A DNA stretch of 64,000 nucleotides, taken from Amycolatopsis echigonensis. Its GTDB lineage: Bacteria; Actinomycetota; Actinomycetes; Mycobacteriales; Pseudonocardiaceae. Below are positions 1 through 7,930 of the stretch, one piece after another. The first letter of the stretch is position 1; every line of letters starts with the position of its first letter. Below the pieces are notes generated by a model. That model was not told the DNA's origin and did not search any database. It saw nothing but the letters and a program-made list of their open reading frames with translations. The stretch spans positions 37,480-101,479 of the forward strand of contig NZ_JACJHR010000031.1 in the NCBI RefSeq assembly GCF_014174495.1, in the 5' to 3' direction. A program made the position numbers and the translations under genes.

Positions 1-2
1 GC

Positions 3-326
3 CCGGCCGGGACCGGGATCAGCGCGACGCTGCCGCCGGGGACCGGCCTGCCCTCGCCGTTCGGCGGCTACGTGTCGTTCGGCGCGGGCCGCCCGGACTT
101 CGCCGGCGTCCGGTCCATCCGCTACTGCATCCAGACCGACGGCATCTGCGATTTCGACCCGATCCAGGCGGCGGGCGGCTACTTCGCCCAGCACTGGTGC
201 TACCAGTGGCCGCGCCCGACGGACCAGCGGTCGATCATGCAGGACACCATCGCCGACGGCGTGTACACCAACACGTCCGTACGGCTGGGCAAACAGGACT
301 GCTGGGGCGGTCCGGTGCACCCCTGA
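3..326 (+). CDS. C-terminal end of an exported-type protein, possibly cutinase/PE-PPE-like hydrolase (5' truncated)
   Basis: An open frame runs in from the window edge and stops with TGA at 324-326, so only the last ~107 residues are visible. The sequence is Gly/Pro/aromatic-rich and has four cysteines, including the pair in YCIQTDGICDF, which suggests an extracytoplasmic, disulfide-bonded protein. The Cys-x6-Cys-Asp pattern followed by GGYFAQHWCYQW recalls the C-terminal part of cutinase or PE-PPE alpha/beta hydrolases, where the catalytic Asp and His sit, but the match is weak. An internal GTG at 72 could be a start, yet the frame is open and protein-like upstream of it, so truncation is preferred. 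It converges with the rox gene. Confidence 0.55.
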   Translation, partial: PAGTGISATLPPGTGLPSPFGGYVSFGAGRPDFAGVRSIRYCIQTDGICDFDPIQAAGGYFAQHWCYQWPRPTDQRSIMQDTIADGVYTNTSVRLGKQDCWGGPVHP

Positions 327-391
327 CCGCGGCCGAGCGGGTTCCCGGCACCCCCAGGGAAGCCGGGAACCCGCTCGACCCCGCTACGTCC

Positions 392-1819
392 TCATCGCTT
401 CGCGCCGAACCATTGCAACAACCGCGTGTTCAGCTCGTCCTGATCCTGTCCGGTCCAGACCACGTGCCCGTCCGGCCGCAGCAGGACAGCCGGCACGTCG
501 AGGTCCTCGCTCACGTCGACGACGTGGTCGACCCGGTCCGCCCAGCCCTCCGCCGACAGCTGCCCGCTCTGGTCCAGCAACAGCCCGCGGCCCTGGTGCA
601 TCAGCTCGTACAGCCGCCCTCGCTTGAGCGGCAGATCCGGCATCCGCCGGCCGAGCAGCGGATGCCCGTCGCCGAAGTCGTAGCGGATGTCGAGCGCGAG
701 CACCTTCTCCAGCAGCAGCCGGTTGACCTCCTCGAAGGCCATCAGCTCCGTCATCAGCCGCCGCATCGCGCGCCCGTCCGGATCGGGTGACATCACCACG
801 GCCTGCGCCCGGACGTTGTCCAGCACGGCGTCCGCCACAGGGTGCCGCTCGGCCTCGTAGGTGTCCAGCAACCCCGCCGGAGCCCAGCCGTTGACCTCGG
901 CGGCGAGTTTCCAGCCGAGGTTGAACGCGTCTTGGATGCCGAGGTTGAGGCCCTGCCCGCCCAGCGGCGGATGGACGTGCGCCGCGTCGCCGGCCAGCAG
1001 TGCCCGGCCGACGCGGTAGTGCTCGGCCTGCCGGGTCGCGTCCCCGAATCGCGAGAGCCAGCGAGGGGAGTGGACGCCGAAATCCGTCCCGGCGTACTCG
1101 CGCAGCTGATGTTTGACCTCCTCCAGCGTCGGCGTCCGCGCCTCCCGGTCTTCGATCACTCCGGCCGCGGGCACGACCACGCGGAACAGCCCGTCGCGGA
1201 GCGGACCGACCCCGAACCACAGCTGCGTTTTGCGGATTTCCCCGACTACCGCGGCGATTTCGGCCGGATCCGCCGTCGCCTCCATCTCGCCCAGCAACAC
1301 CTCGCGGCGCGCGGGCTCGCCCGGGAACGCCACGCCGAGCGCCTTGCGCACCGTGCTCCGCCCGCCGTCGCAGCCGACGAGATAACGCGCCCGCAGTTCG
1401 CCGCCGTCGGCCAGCGAGACGCTCACCCCGTCGCCGTCCTGGCTCAGCCCGACGACCTCGCATCCGCGCCGGATCTCCGCACCCGCCTTGACCGCGTGCT
1501 CGGCCAGCAGCCGGTCGGTGATCGGCTGCGGAAGCCCCAGCACGTACGGATGCGAGGTGTCCAGCCGTTCCGGAGCGGGACGCGGGATCCCCGCGAAGAA
1601 ACCCCCGACCGGGTGCGTCGTGCCCTCGGCGAGGAACGGCTCCAGCATTCCCCGCTGGTCCAAGACCTCCATGCTGCGCGAGTGCATCCCCAGCGCGCGC
1701 ACGAACTTCGGCGGCTCCGCCTCCTTCTCCAGCACGACCACGCGCACCCCGTGCAGCCGCAGCTCCGCGGCCAGCATCACGCCCGCCGGCCCGGCCCCCA
1801 CCACGATCACGTCCGCCAT
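392..1819 (-). CDS. rox: Rifampicin monooxygenase (Rox/RIFMO), class A flavoprotein hydroxylase
   Basis: 475 aa. FAD-dependent NAD(P)H monooxygenase expected to hydroxylate the naphthoquinone/hydroquinone core of rifamycins and so inactivate them in the cytosol. The N-terminal dinucleotide motif GAGPAG is at residues 8-13, the DG motif at 151-152 (CDGGRSTVRK), and the FAD ribityl GD motif at 277-278 (LAGDAAHVHPPLGGQG). The C-terminal thioredoxin-like tail is present (VPAVLLRPDGHVVW). From recall, similarity to Nocardia/Streptomyces Rox is near full length. The ATG at 1819 was chosen because the Rossmann fold starts there; an in-frame extension to 1972 lacks a domain. An AGGGG stretch lies about 10 nt upstream. 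The 19-bp rifamycin-associated element lies 89 bp upstream, which supports both the function and rifamycin induction. Confidence 0.93.
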   Translation of the reverse strand: MADVIVVGAGPAGVMLAAELRLHGVRVVVLEKEAEPPKFVRALGMHSRSMEVLDQRGMLEPFLAEGTTHPVGGFFAGIPRPAPERLDTSHPYVLGLPQPITDRLLAEHAVKAGAEIRRGCEVVGLSQDGDGVSVSLADGGELRARYLVGCDGGRSTVRKALGVAFPGEPARREVLLGEMEATADPAEIAAVVGEIRKTQLWFGVGPLRDGLFRVVVPAAGVIEDREARTPTLEEVKHQLREYAGTDFGVHSPRWLSRFGDATRQAEHYRVGRALLAGDAAHVHPPLGGQGLNLGIQDAFNLGWKLAAEVNGWAPAGLLDTYEAERHPVADAVLDNVRAQAVVMSPDPDGRAMRRLMTELMAFEEVNRLLLEKVLALDIRYDFGDGHPLLGRRMPDLPLKRGRLYELMHQGRGLLLDQSGQLSAEGWADRVDHVVDVSEDLDVPAVLLRPDGHVVWTGQDQDELNTRLLQWFGAKR

Positions 1820-1907
1820 CAACTTCTCGTCCCCTGTACCGGAGCCGATCCCGCCCGCGGTATTTCCGCAGGCAGTGGCTCCGGCGGACGATTGTGGAGC
1901 ACCACCC

Positions 1908-1926
1908 GGGCCTTGCCGCAAGCCCC
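1908..1926 (-). promoter_or_regulatory. Rifamycin-associated element (RAE), 19-bp inverted repeat upstream of rox
   Basis: On the minus strand this reads GGGGCTTGCGGCAAGGCCC, an imperfect inverted repeat with CTTGC/GCAAG arms. It matches the published RAE, a cis element found before actinobacterial rifamycin-inactivating genes (rox, rph, rgt) and before the RNA-polymerase helicase helR. It lies 89 bp before the rox ATG, in the leader/promoter zone, and about 70 bp from the stop of the upstream methyltransferase gene. The inferred role is rifamycin-responsive induction of rox. Confidence 0.9.
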
Positions 1927-1994
1927 GGGGTGCGCTATATGTTGAAGTGGGCAGGGAGAACTCCCCGCCCACTTCTGTCCCCAGTGGACTTTCC

Positions 1995-2639
1995 TCAGCC
2001 CTCCTTGCGGGCTGTCAAGTACGCCTGCCGCGTCGCTTCGAAGCTCGGGCCAGGCTCGCGCACCAGCCGCGCGTCCACCACGAAACCGGCGTCGGTCAGC
2101 AGCTGCGCGACGAAATCCGGGTCAAGCCGGTAGGCATCCGCCGCGATGTCGTGGCCGTAGGCGTTCTCGATGCGGCGGTGCTCGTTGTCGCCCACCTGGA
2201 ACGCGGTCAGCAGCCAGCCGCCCGGACGCAGCACCCGCACGAGTTCCTTGGCCACCACCGGAAGCTCCTCGGGCGGCGTGTGGATCAGCGAGTACCACGC
2301 GAGCGCCCCGGCGAGGGAGCCGTCTTCGAGGTCGAGCGCGGCGAGGGAGCCCACCTCAAACCGCAGGTGCGGATGCGTCCGGCGGGCGACCTCGATCATC
2401 GCGGGGGACAGGTCGACGCCGAAGACGTCCAGTCCCAGCGTCTTGAGATACCCGGTCAGCCGACCGGGGCCGCAGCCCAGGTCGCCGACCGGCCCTTCGC
2501 CGACGAGTTCGGCGAAGGCGGTGAGCACCGCGCGGTCCCAGGTGGCGTCCTGAAGGAAGTCCTTCAGCAGCTCGGCGTAATTCTCAGCGACAGTGTCGTA
2601 CGCGGTCCGCGTCTCGGTTACGTAAACAGGTTCGGTCAC
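1995..2639 (-). CDS. Class I SAM-dependent methyltransferase
   Basis: 214 aa. The Rossmann-fold methyltransferase motif I is VGDLGCGPGRLTGYL (about residues 52-66), followed by the acidic end of strand beta2 (FGVDLSPAMIEVA). The post-motif region IHTPPEELPVVAKELVRVL and the LRPGGWLL strand are typical of the Methyltransf_11/25 families. The substrate cannot be told. The GTG at 2639 begins the conserved N-terminal helix (residues TRTAYDTVAENYAELL); codons further upstream are low-complexity and out of character. It is transcribed toward rox, but the RAE and ~175 bp separate them, so rox probably has its own promoter. Confidence 0.85.
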   Translation of the reverse strand: MTEPVYVTETRTAYDTVAENYAELLKDFLQDATWDRAVLTAFAELVGEGPVGDLGCGPGRLTGYLKTLGLDVFGVDLSPAMIEVARRTHPHLRFEVGSLAALDLEDGSLAGALAWYSLIHTPPEELPVVAKELVRVLRPGGWLLTAFQVGDNEHRRIENAYGHDIAADAYRLDPDFVAQLLTDAGFVVDARLVREPGPSFEATRQAYLTARKEG

Positions 2640-2691
2640 GGGCAGGGACAGTAGCCCGCGCCGCCGCGCCCTGTCCGGCGAAACGCGCGGA

Positions 2692-4308
2692 CTAGACGCG
2701 AGCGCGGGCGATGATCGCGGAAGTGTCGGTTCCAGCGGGCAAAGTACCGAAAGCCAGGCCCCAGTCGCCGCCGAACCGCGTGCCGCAGAACGCGTCCGCC
2801 ACCACCCGAGGCGCGTGCCGCACCAGCAGCGAACCCTGCAGCACCAACGCCATCGACTCGACGACCCGCCGCGCCCTGAACTCCAGATCGTCCACATCGG
2901 ACAGATCCTTCTTGAGCCGGTCGACCGCGTCGTCGAGGCGCGCGTCCCCGCCCGCGGCCAGTTCGACCTCGGCGAAAAACGCCGCCACGGACTCCGGCTG
3001 CCGTCCCATCGCGCGCAGCGCGTCGAGCGCCGCGACGTTGCCCGAACCCTCCCAGATCGACATCAGCGGCGCCTCCCGGTACAGCCGCGGCATGCCCGAT
3101 TCCTCGACATACCCGTTGCCGCCAAAGCATTCCAGCGCCTCGGCCGCGTGCATCGGGGCCCGCTTGCACACCCAGTACTTCGTCACGGCGAGCCCGAGAC
3201 GGCGGAACGCCTGCTCCTGCTCGTCGTCGCGCCGGTCGCCCGCGGCCGCCAGCCGCATCGACGCCGCCACCGCCGCTTCCGCCTCGATCACCAGGTCCGC
3301 CAGCACGTTCGCCATCAGCGGCTGGTCCACCAGCGCCTTGCCGAACGCGTGCCGGTGCGTCGCGTGGTGCACCGCGCGGACCGCGCCCAGCCGCATGCCC
3401 GACGCACTGCCGAGCGCGCAGTCGAGCCGCGTGTTGTTGACCATCTCGATGATCGTGCGGACCCCGCGGCCCTCCTCGCCGACGAGCCAGCCCACCGCGT
3501 CGTCGTACTCGATCTCCGACGACGCGTTCGACCGGTTCCCGAGCTTGTCCTTCAAACGCTGCAACCGGATCGGGTTCAGGCTGCCGTCCGGGAGCACGCG
3601 GGGGAGCAGGAAGCAGGACAGCCCGCCCGGAGCCTGCGCCAGCGTGAGGAACATGTCCGACATCGGCGCGCTGGTGAACCACTTGTGCCCGACCAGCCGG
3701 TAGCTGCCGTCGCCCACGGGCCGCGCTGTGGTGGTGTTCGCGCGGACGTCCGAACCGCCCTGCTTCTCGGTCATGGACATGCCCGCGATCAGGCCGCGTT
3801 TCGTGCTCGGCTCGCGGAGCCCGAAGTCGTACTCGGTCGAGGCCAGCAGCGGCTCGTACTTCTCGGCCAGCTCGGGATTGGCGCGCAACGCCGGAACCGC
3901 CGCGTAGGTCATGGAAATCGGGCAGGTGTGCCCCGCCTCGGACTGGCTCCAGACATAGAACTTCGCCGCCCGCGCCGCGTGCGCGCCCGGCCGCTCGTCC
4001 CGCCACGGCGCGGCCTGCAGCCCGTGCGACACCGCGACGTTCATCAGCTCGTGCCAATGCGGATGGAACTCGACCTCGTCGATCCGGTGCCCGTAGCGGT
4101 CGTGCGTGCGCAGCACCGGCTCGTTCTCGTTGACCAGCCGGCTCCACTCCTGCACCTGCTCGCTGCCGGCCAGCCGCCCCAGCTCGTGCAGCTCGTCGAC
4201 GACCCACGACGCGTCGGTGCGCCCGACCGCCTCCGCCAGCGCCGGATCGGCCGCGACGTCGTGCTCCAGCGGCGGAACCTGATTGACGACCTCATGCGTT
4301 GCGGGCAT
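2692..4308 (-). CDS. AidB-like acyl-CoA dehydrogenase
   Basis: 538 aa, the length of the AidB/DUF1974-type subgroup rather than the ~380 aa classical FadE. The acyl-CoA dehydrogenase signature GMSMTEKQGGSDVRANTT is near residue 180, and ECFGGNGYVEESGMPRLYRE is in the C-terminal helical domain. The MPATHEVVNQVPPLE N-terminus is the AidB opening, whose founder binds DNA and has weak isovaleryl-CoA dehydrogenase activity. The ATG at 4308 has GGAGG six nt upstream, and the gene overlaps the end of the TetR gene by 17 bp, so the two are translationally linked. The role here is unknown: alkylation-stress response or acyl-CoA oxidation. Confidence 0.88.
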   Translation of the reverse strand: MPATHEVVNQVPPLEHDVAADPALAEAVGRTDASWVVDELHELGRLAGSEQVQEWSRLVNENEPVLRTHDRYGHRIDEVEFHPHWHELMNVAVSHGLQAAPWRDERPGAHAARAAKFYVWSQSEAGHTCPISMTYAAVPALRANPELAEKYEPLLASTEYDFGLREPSTKRGLIAGMSMTEKQGGSDVRANTTTARPVGDGSYRLVGHKWFTSAPMSDMFLTLAQAPGGLSCFLLPRVLPDGSLNPIRLQRLKDKLGNRSNASSEIEYDDAVGWLVGEEGRGVRTIIEMVNNTRLDCALGSASGMRLGAVRAVHHATHRHAFGKALVDQPLMANVLADLVIEAEAAVAASMRLAAAGDRRDDEQEQAFRRLGLAVTKYWVCKRAPMHAAEALECFGGNGYVEESGMPRLYREAPLMSIWEGSGNVAALDALRAMGRQPESVAAFFAEVELAAGGDARLDDAVDRLKKDLSDVDDLEFRARRVVESMALVLQGSLLVRHAPRVVADAFCGTRFGGDWGLAFGTLPAGTDTSAIIARARV

Positions 4309-4897
4309 CCGAACCTCCCAGTGACCGCACGACGAACGTGCTCAACTCGCTGACCTCCGCCGACCCGCCGCTGGTCAGCGGGCCGATCAACACCTCCGCG
4401 GCGGCACCGACCAACGCCGCCGCACTGACCGCCGCGTCCTGCGCGGGCAACACCCCGGTCCGCACTCCTTCGGCGACATGCTCGGCCACGACGTCCCGGA
4501 ACACCCGCCGGAACTCGAGCCGCTCCGCGTCGATCACCGCGTCCACCGGCTCGGCCAGCAGCGCATACGCCAGCCGCGGCGCCTTCAACGCCCGCACCGC
4601 GAACGTCTCGAACACCGCCACGACCCGCGCCACCGGATCGGCCGGTCCGCCCGCGGCCGACCGCACGGCCTCGACCTCGCGGGACACGACCTGCCGGAAC
4701 ACCCGCACGACCAGGTCGGCCTTGGTAGGGAAGTGCCGGTACACCGTGCCCACCGCCACGCCCGCCCGCTCCGCGACGGCGGCTACCGAACAGCCGGAGT
4801 ACCCGTGCTCGGCCAACTGCCGCACGGTGGCGTCCAGGATGCTGTCCCGGAGCGCGTCGAGGCGCTCCTGGACTTTGGGCGTTCTGCGGTAGGCCAC
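4292..4897 (-). CDS. TetR family transcriptional regulator
   Basis: 201 aa. The TetR helix-turn-helix is complete: DATVRQLAEHGYSGCSVAAV, then GVAVGTVYRHFPTKADLV (about residues 22-60). The C-terminal ligand domain is variable. It is the first gene of a two-gene unit with the AidB-like dehydrogenase downstream. The start is GTG at 4897 with no clear Shine-Dalgarno, so a leaderless mRNA is possible. An operator-like repeat sits 8 bp upstream at 4906-4922, fitting autoregulation and perhaps control of the divergent LLM oxidoreductase. Confidence 0.9.
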   Translation of the reverse strand: MAYRRTPKVQERLDALRDSILDATVRQLAEHGYSGCSVAAVAERAGVAVGTVYRHFPTKADLVVRVFRQVVSREVEAVRSAAGGPADPVARVVAVFETFAVRALKAPRLAYALLAEPVDAVIDAERLEFRRVFRDVVAEHVAEGVRTGVLPAQDAAVSAAALVGAAAEVLIGPLTSGGSAEVSELSTFVVRSLGGSDARNA

Positions 4898-4905
4898 GGG
4901 AAGAA

Positions 4906-4922
4906 GTGAACCATCGATTCAC
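4906..4922. promoter_or_regulatory. Candidate TetR operator in the divergent intergenic region
   Basis: GTGAA-N7-TTCAC: 5-bp arms in a 17-bp element immediately upstream of the TetR GTG, inside the 129-bp gap between the TetR gene and the LLM oxidoreductase gene. Size and placement are typical of autoregulatory TetR sites; no binding data. Confidence 0.45.
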
Positions 4923-5026
4923 AACTTGCGTCAACGGCTGCCCACCCCTGCCGGTTACCGGACGCGCGGTGCCGGGCTACGTGCAGCCGCTTATTCGCTT
5001 GCCGCGCCAGCTCTTCCGCCAGGACC

Positions 5027-5902
5027 ATGTCCCGTATGCGCTTCTCGGTCAACATCCCGAACTTCGGCGACTTCGCCGACGCCCGGACCGTGGCGAGAGT
5101 GGCGGCAGCGGCCGAACAAGAAGGCTGGGACGCGCTGTTCCTCTGGGACCACGTGGTCCACGACAAGGAAAAACGCCGCGGCGCGCCGTTCGGCGATCCC
5201 TGGATGCTGCTGACCGCGGCCGCGCTGGCGACCACCAAGCTCAAGATTGGCACGCTGGTCACCGCGGTGCCTCGCCGCCGTCCGGAGCACCTCGCCCGCC
5301 AGGTCGCCACTCTCGACGCCCTCAGCGGCGGACGGGTCATCTTCGGCACCGGCCTCGGCGGGCCGATCAAGGACGAGTTCGGCAGTTTCGGCGAACCCAC
5401 CGACCCGGTCGTCCTGGCCGAGCACCTCGACGAAAGCCTCGGCCTCCTCGACCGATACTGGTCCGGCAACCCGGTCGACCACGACGGCAAGCACTACCAG
5501 GTCCGCGACGTCACCCTCCTGCCCGCCACCGTCCAACAGCCGCGCCCGCCGGTCTGGCTGGCCGCCGTCTGGCCCAACCGCAGGCCGGTCCGCCGCGCCG
5601 CGCGCTGGGACGGAATCGCCCCGCTGTTCAAGAACGCCACGCACGGCGTCGTCCCGGGAGCCGACGACGTCCGGGACGTCGTTTCCTACGCCCGGAAACA
5701 CGGCGCGGGGGAGAAGTTCGAGATCGTGGTCGGCGGCAGCACACCGGGCGACCCGGCCCGGGCCCGCGACCTGATCGCCCCGCTGGCCGAAGCCGGCGCG
5801 ACCTGGTGGGACGAACGGCAGCTGATCACCACCAGCGACCTCGACCGCCTCGAACCCACCCTGCGCCGCATCAGCCAAGGCCCGCCCAGGGGAGCGGACT
5901 AG
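5027..5902 (+). CDS. LLM-class flavin-dependent oxidoreductase (luciferase-like)
   Basis: 291 aa. A bacterial-luciferase-type TIM barrel. Strand beta1 is RFSVNIPNFGDF, followed by EGWDALFLWDHVVH (about residues 28-41). The TLVTAVPRRRPEHLARQVATLD segment and SGGRVIFGTGLGG are typical of FMN/F420-dependent LLM proteins. The cofactor (FMNH2 or F420H2) and substrate are not determined. It is divergent from the TetR gene. Its stop codon shares the palindrome CTAG (5899-5902) with the stop of the convergent GyrB-like gene, a 4-bp tail-to-tail overlap. Confidence 0.88.
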   Translation: MSRMRFSVNIPNFGDFADARTVARVAAAAEQEGWDALFLWDHVVHDKEKRRGAPFGDPWMLLTAAALATTKLKIGTLVTAVPRRRPEHLARQVATLDALSGGRVIFGTGLGGPIKDEFGSFGEPTDPVVLAEHLDESLGLLDRYWSGNPVDHDGKHYQVRDVTLLPATVQQPRPPVWLAAVWPNRRPVRRAARWDGIAPLFKNATHGVVPGADDVRDVVSYARKHGAGEKFEIVVGGSTPGDPARARDLIAPLAEAGATWWDERQLITTSDLDRLEPTLRRISQGPPRGAD

Positions 5903-6492
5903 ACCTCGACCGCCAGCACCCGGCTCAACCGCTCCGCCAACGGCCGCACCGACTCGGCGGACACCTCGCCGCCCAACCCGGCAGCAGGAAGGAAACGGAC
6001 CGTCGTCCCTGTCGTCCCGTCCGACGGCACCGCGACCAGTTCGCCCGCCGGAACGCCGTGGCGATACCGCTGCGTCCACGCGCCCTCGGCCCGGCGGTTC
6101 GTGTGCACCAACCACTCGCTCAACGCCGCGACCACCGACATCCCGTACCGCGGATGCCCGTCAGGGAGGGGAGTGGCGGGCGGAGAATCGAAGTACCGGA
6201 AGTCTTTCGTCGCCATCACCGGCTTCCGCACCGGCCGCCCGTCGTCGCCGACCGCCATCTGCGTCCCGCGCCCGTCGTCCGAAACGGAAACCGAACCGTC
6301 CGGGTGAAATTCGACGACCGCACGACCCGCGCCCCGGTCCTCAGCCTCGTCGGCGGCGTAGGCGAGCACCTCGAGAATCAGGTGACGCGTCCCGGTCGGC
6401 GCGTACCGCGCCGGATTCTCGCGGATCAGCCGCAGATGCTCCGGATCGTGCTCACGAGACCAGTCGTGCGTCGTCGGCTCAGGCAACGGCAT
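5899..6492 (-). CDS. Stand-alone GyrB-like GHKL ATPase-fold protein
   Basis: 197 aa. Corresponds only to the N-terminal ATPase subdomain of GyrB/ParE: HLILEVLAYAADEAED aligns with the Bergerat-fold helix, SVSVSDDGRG with the ATP-adenine motif, and GMSVVAALSEWLVHTNR with the helix after the ATP lid. GTTGTTVRFLP matches the strand that closes the subdomain. The Glu of the EVVDNA motif is kept, but the Mg-binding Asn is Tyr (EVLAY) and the glycine-rich lid is reduced, so ATP hydrolysis is doubtful. No transducer, toprim or DNA-binding domain follows. Similar short GyrB paralogues are recalled from other actinomycetes; the function is unknown. It is divergent from the SDR gene. Confidence 0.82.
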   Translation of the reverse strand: MPLPEPTTHDWSREHDPEHLRLIRENPARYAPTGTRHLILEVLAYAADEAEDRGAGRAVVEFHPDGSVSVSDDGRGTQMAVGDDGRPVRKPVMATKDFRYFDSPPATPLPDGHPRYGMSVVAALSEWLVHTNRRAEGAWTQRYRHGVPAGELVAVPSDGTTGTTVRFLPAAGLGGEVSAESVRPLAERLSRVLAVEV

Positions 6493-6552
6493 CCGTCCAT
6501 CCTGCCACCGACGCTTGACCTGGCGCGCGCTCCAGCACCTACCTTCGCGGCC

Positions 6553-7263
6553 ATGACCACAACACTCATCACTGGTGCCACCAAAGGACTCGGCTACGAA
6601 ACCGCCCGCCGCCTGGTCGCCGCCGGACACACTGTCTACCTCGGCGCCCGCGACGCCGCCCGCGGCCAGCGAGCCGCGGAGGAACTCGGCGCACGCACCG
6701 TCCAGCTCGACGTCACCGACGAGGCGTCGGTCCTCGCGGCGGCGAAAACCGTTGAGGCGGACGGGGGACTGGACGTGCTCGTCAACAACGCAGGCATCGC
6801 TGTCGAACTGAAGAGCGATGGGGAATCGGTCGGCGCAGTGGAAACCACCGCCGACCTGATGCGGGAAACGTTCGAGACCAACGTCTTCGGCGTCGTGCGA
6901 GTGCTGCACGCGTTCCTGCCGCTTCTGCAACGCTCGTCCGCGCCGGTGGTGGTGAACGTGAGCAGTGCGCTGGGATCGCTTGGCCGCGTGACGGACCCGG
7001 CGACGCACCAGTACGCGTACCGCGGCGTGGCGTACCCGGCGTCGAAGGCTGCGGTGAACATGGTGACCGTGCAGTACGCGAAGGCGTTCCCGGGGATCCG
7101 GATCAACGCCGTCGAGCCGGGCTACACGCGGACGGACATCAACGGACGCCGCGGCGGACAGCCGGTCGAACAGGGCGCGGAGATCATCGTCCGGATGGCG
7201 CAGATCGGAACCGACGGACCGACCGGCACGTACACGGACATCGACGGCCCGCTCGCGTGGTGA
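6553..7263 (+). CDS. Short-chain dehydrogenase/reductase
   Basis: 236 aa, classical SDR length. The cofactor motif TGATKGLG is at residues 7-14, NNAGIA is near 77, the catalytic Ser is in VNVSSALGSL, and YPASKAAVNM carries Tyr-x3-Lys. Arg in YLGARDAARG after strand beta2 suggests NADP(H). The ATG at 6553 gives a compact N-terminus (MTTTLITGATKG). No partner gene suggests the substrate; it stands alone between the GyrB-like gene and the palindrome-rich gap. Confidence 0.9.
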   Translation: MTTTLITGATKGLGYETARRLVAAGHTVYLGARDAARGQRAAEELGARTVQLDVTDEASVLAAAKTVEADGGLDVLVNNAGIAVELKSDGESVGAVETTADLMRETFETNVFGVVRVLHAFLPLLQRSSAPVVVNVSSALGSLGRVTDPATHQYAYRGVAYPASKAAVNMVTVQYAKAFPGIRINAVEPGYTRTDINGRRGGQPVEQGAEIIVRMAQIGTDGPTGTYTDIDGPLAW

Positions 7264-7315
7264 GGCAGTTCAGCGGGCGAGCGGGTCTGGGATCCCGCCC
7301 AGCCGCTTACTTGAC

Positions 7316-7329
7316 ATAATGTACATTAT
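7316..7329. repeat. 14-bp perfect AT-rich palindrome
   Basis: ATAATGTACATTAT, 53 bp after the SDR stop. It overlaps a TTGACA-like hexamer (7311-7316), but no good -10 follows. It could be an operator of an unknown regulator; no gene starts close by. Confidence 0.4.
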
Positions 7330-7556
7330 CGGCGTTTTGCTGACCTGCTGATCAGCGAGTTGAGGAGAGGTTTCCTGAGGGTTCTGACGCCGTCGCAAGA
7401 CTTGTCTCCGCACGCTTCGACGTGGGCTGCCGGTGGCTGAGTCAGTCAGCGTCAGCTGACGTCGCTTCGCGGCACGTGCGCTCCTGCGGCCTCTGGTCGA
7501 GTCCTGAGTCGTCCTGCCGGAGTGCAACCCAGGAGTCCCCGACGAGAACTGCCGTC

Positions 7557-7601
7557 CCAGTCGTGCTTAATTCGTCACCGTGACGAATTAAGCACGACTG
7601 G
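7557..7601. repeat. 45-bp near-continuous palindrome (22-bp perfect arms, 1-nt centre)
   Basis: The left arm (7557-7578) and right arm (7580-7601) are exact reverse complements around one central C; the inner part reads TTAATTCGTCAC/GTGACGAATTAA. With no loop this is a poor RNA terminator and more like a cruciform or dimeric-protein site, or the joined ends of a lost mobile element. It lies 330 bp before the recombinase start. Confidence 0.85.
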
Positions 7602-7684
7602 CTGGACGTTGAGGTTGGAGCACAACAACTTTGCCGGACGTGCCGACACGCGCTCAGGCAGTCCGAACATCCACTCGACCAGAT

Positions 7685-7729
7685 CACCGCGTCACAGATC
7701 CGGCCCAGCACCGGATCTGTGACGCGGTG
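7685..7729. repeat. Inverted repeat, 19-bp perfect arms, 7-nt loop
   Basis: Arms 7685-7703 and 7711-7729 are exact reverse complements around CCCAGCA; inner motif GTCACAGATCCGG. It would form a very stable hairpin in RNA or single-stranded DNA, without a T-tract. It is 83 bp downstream of the 45-bp palindrome, and the two look like a paired structure. Confidence 0.85.
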
Positions 7730-7868
7730 CCTGCACCGTCCTGAACACGGACATTGTGCACCGCACGGGGAACTTCCGGAGCCAAACGAGCAGATCGGAA
7801 AGTGCTGTCCCCCAAGGGGATTCAACCCCTTCTCAGGCCTGGTCGAACCCCTTCTGCAGCCATGTTTC

Positions 7869-7890
7869 ATGCATAATCGCTATTATGCAT
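7869..7890. repeat. Inverted repeat ATGCATAAT-CGCT-ATTATGCAT
   Basis: 9-bp perfect arms with a 4-nt loop, 40 bp before the recombinase GTG. Its position suggests an operator or arm-type site for the recombinase promoter region; no direct evidence. Confidence 0.5.
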
Positions 7891-7930
7891 CATATATCAG
7901 ACGACGGCTAGCGTCGAAATTGTCGGTGCT

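Larger units (their letters stand above)
7264..7930. other. 667-bp non-coding region rich in inverted repeats, upstream of a recombinase gene
   Basis: No convincing gene lies here: frames on both strands are short and low in similarity to anything. The region holds two long perfect inverted repeats (7557-7601, 7685-7729), a 14-bp AT palindrome (7316-7329), a 12-bp palindrome (CGTCAGCTGACG, 7450-7461), a 9-bp-arm hairpin (7869-7890) and a short direct repeat (TCAACCCCTTCT near 7822 and TCGAACCCCTTCT near 7846). Base composition is locally less GC-rich than the neighbours. It may be a recombination or attachment region for the adjacent tyrosine recombinase, or the remnant of an excised element. 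Confidence 0.5.

Noticed and set aside
7270..7527. An 85-codon frame on the minus strand in the palindrome-rich gap
   Set aside because: No ribosome site, no similarity to known proteins, Arg/Ser-rich composition typical of non-coding GC-rich DNA.
7816..7860. tRNA-like T-arm (AGGGGTTGAATCCCCT on the minus strand) as a possible integrase target
   Set aside because: The loop has 6 rather than 7 nt, no acceptor or anticodon arm could be built around it, and no CCA-adjacent structure was found.
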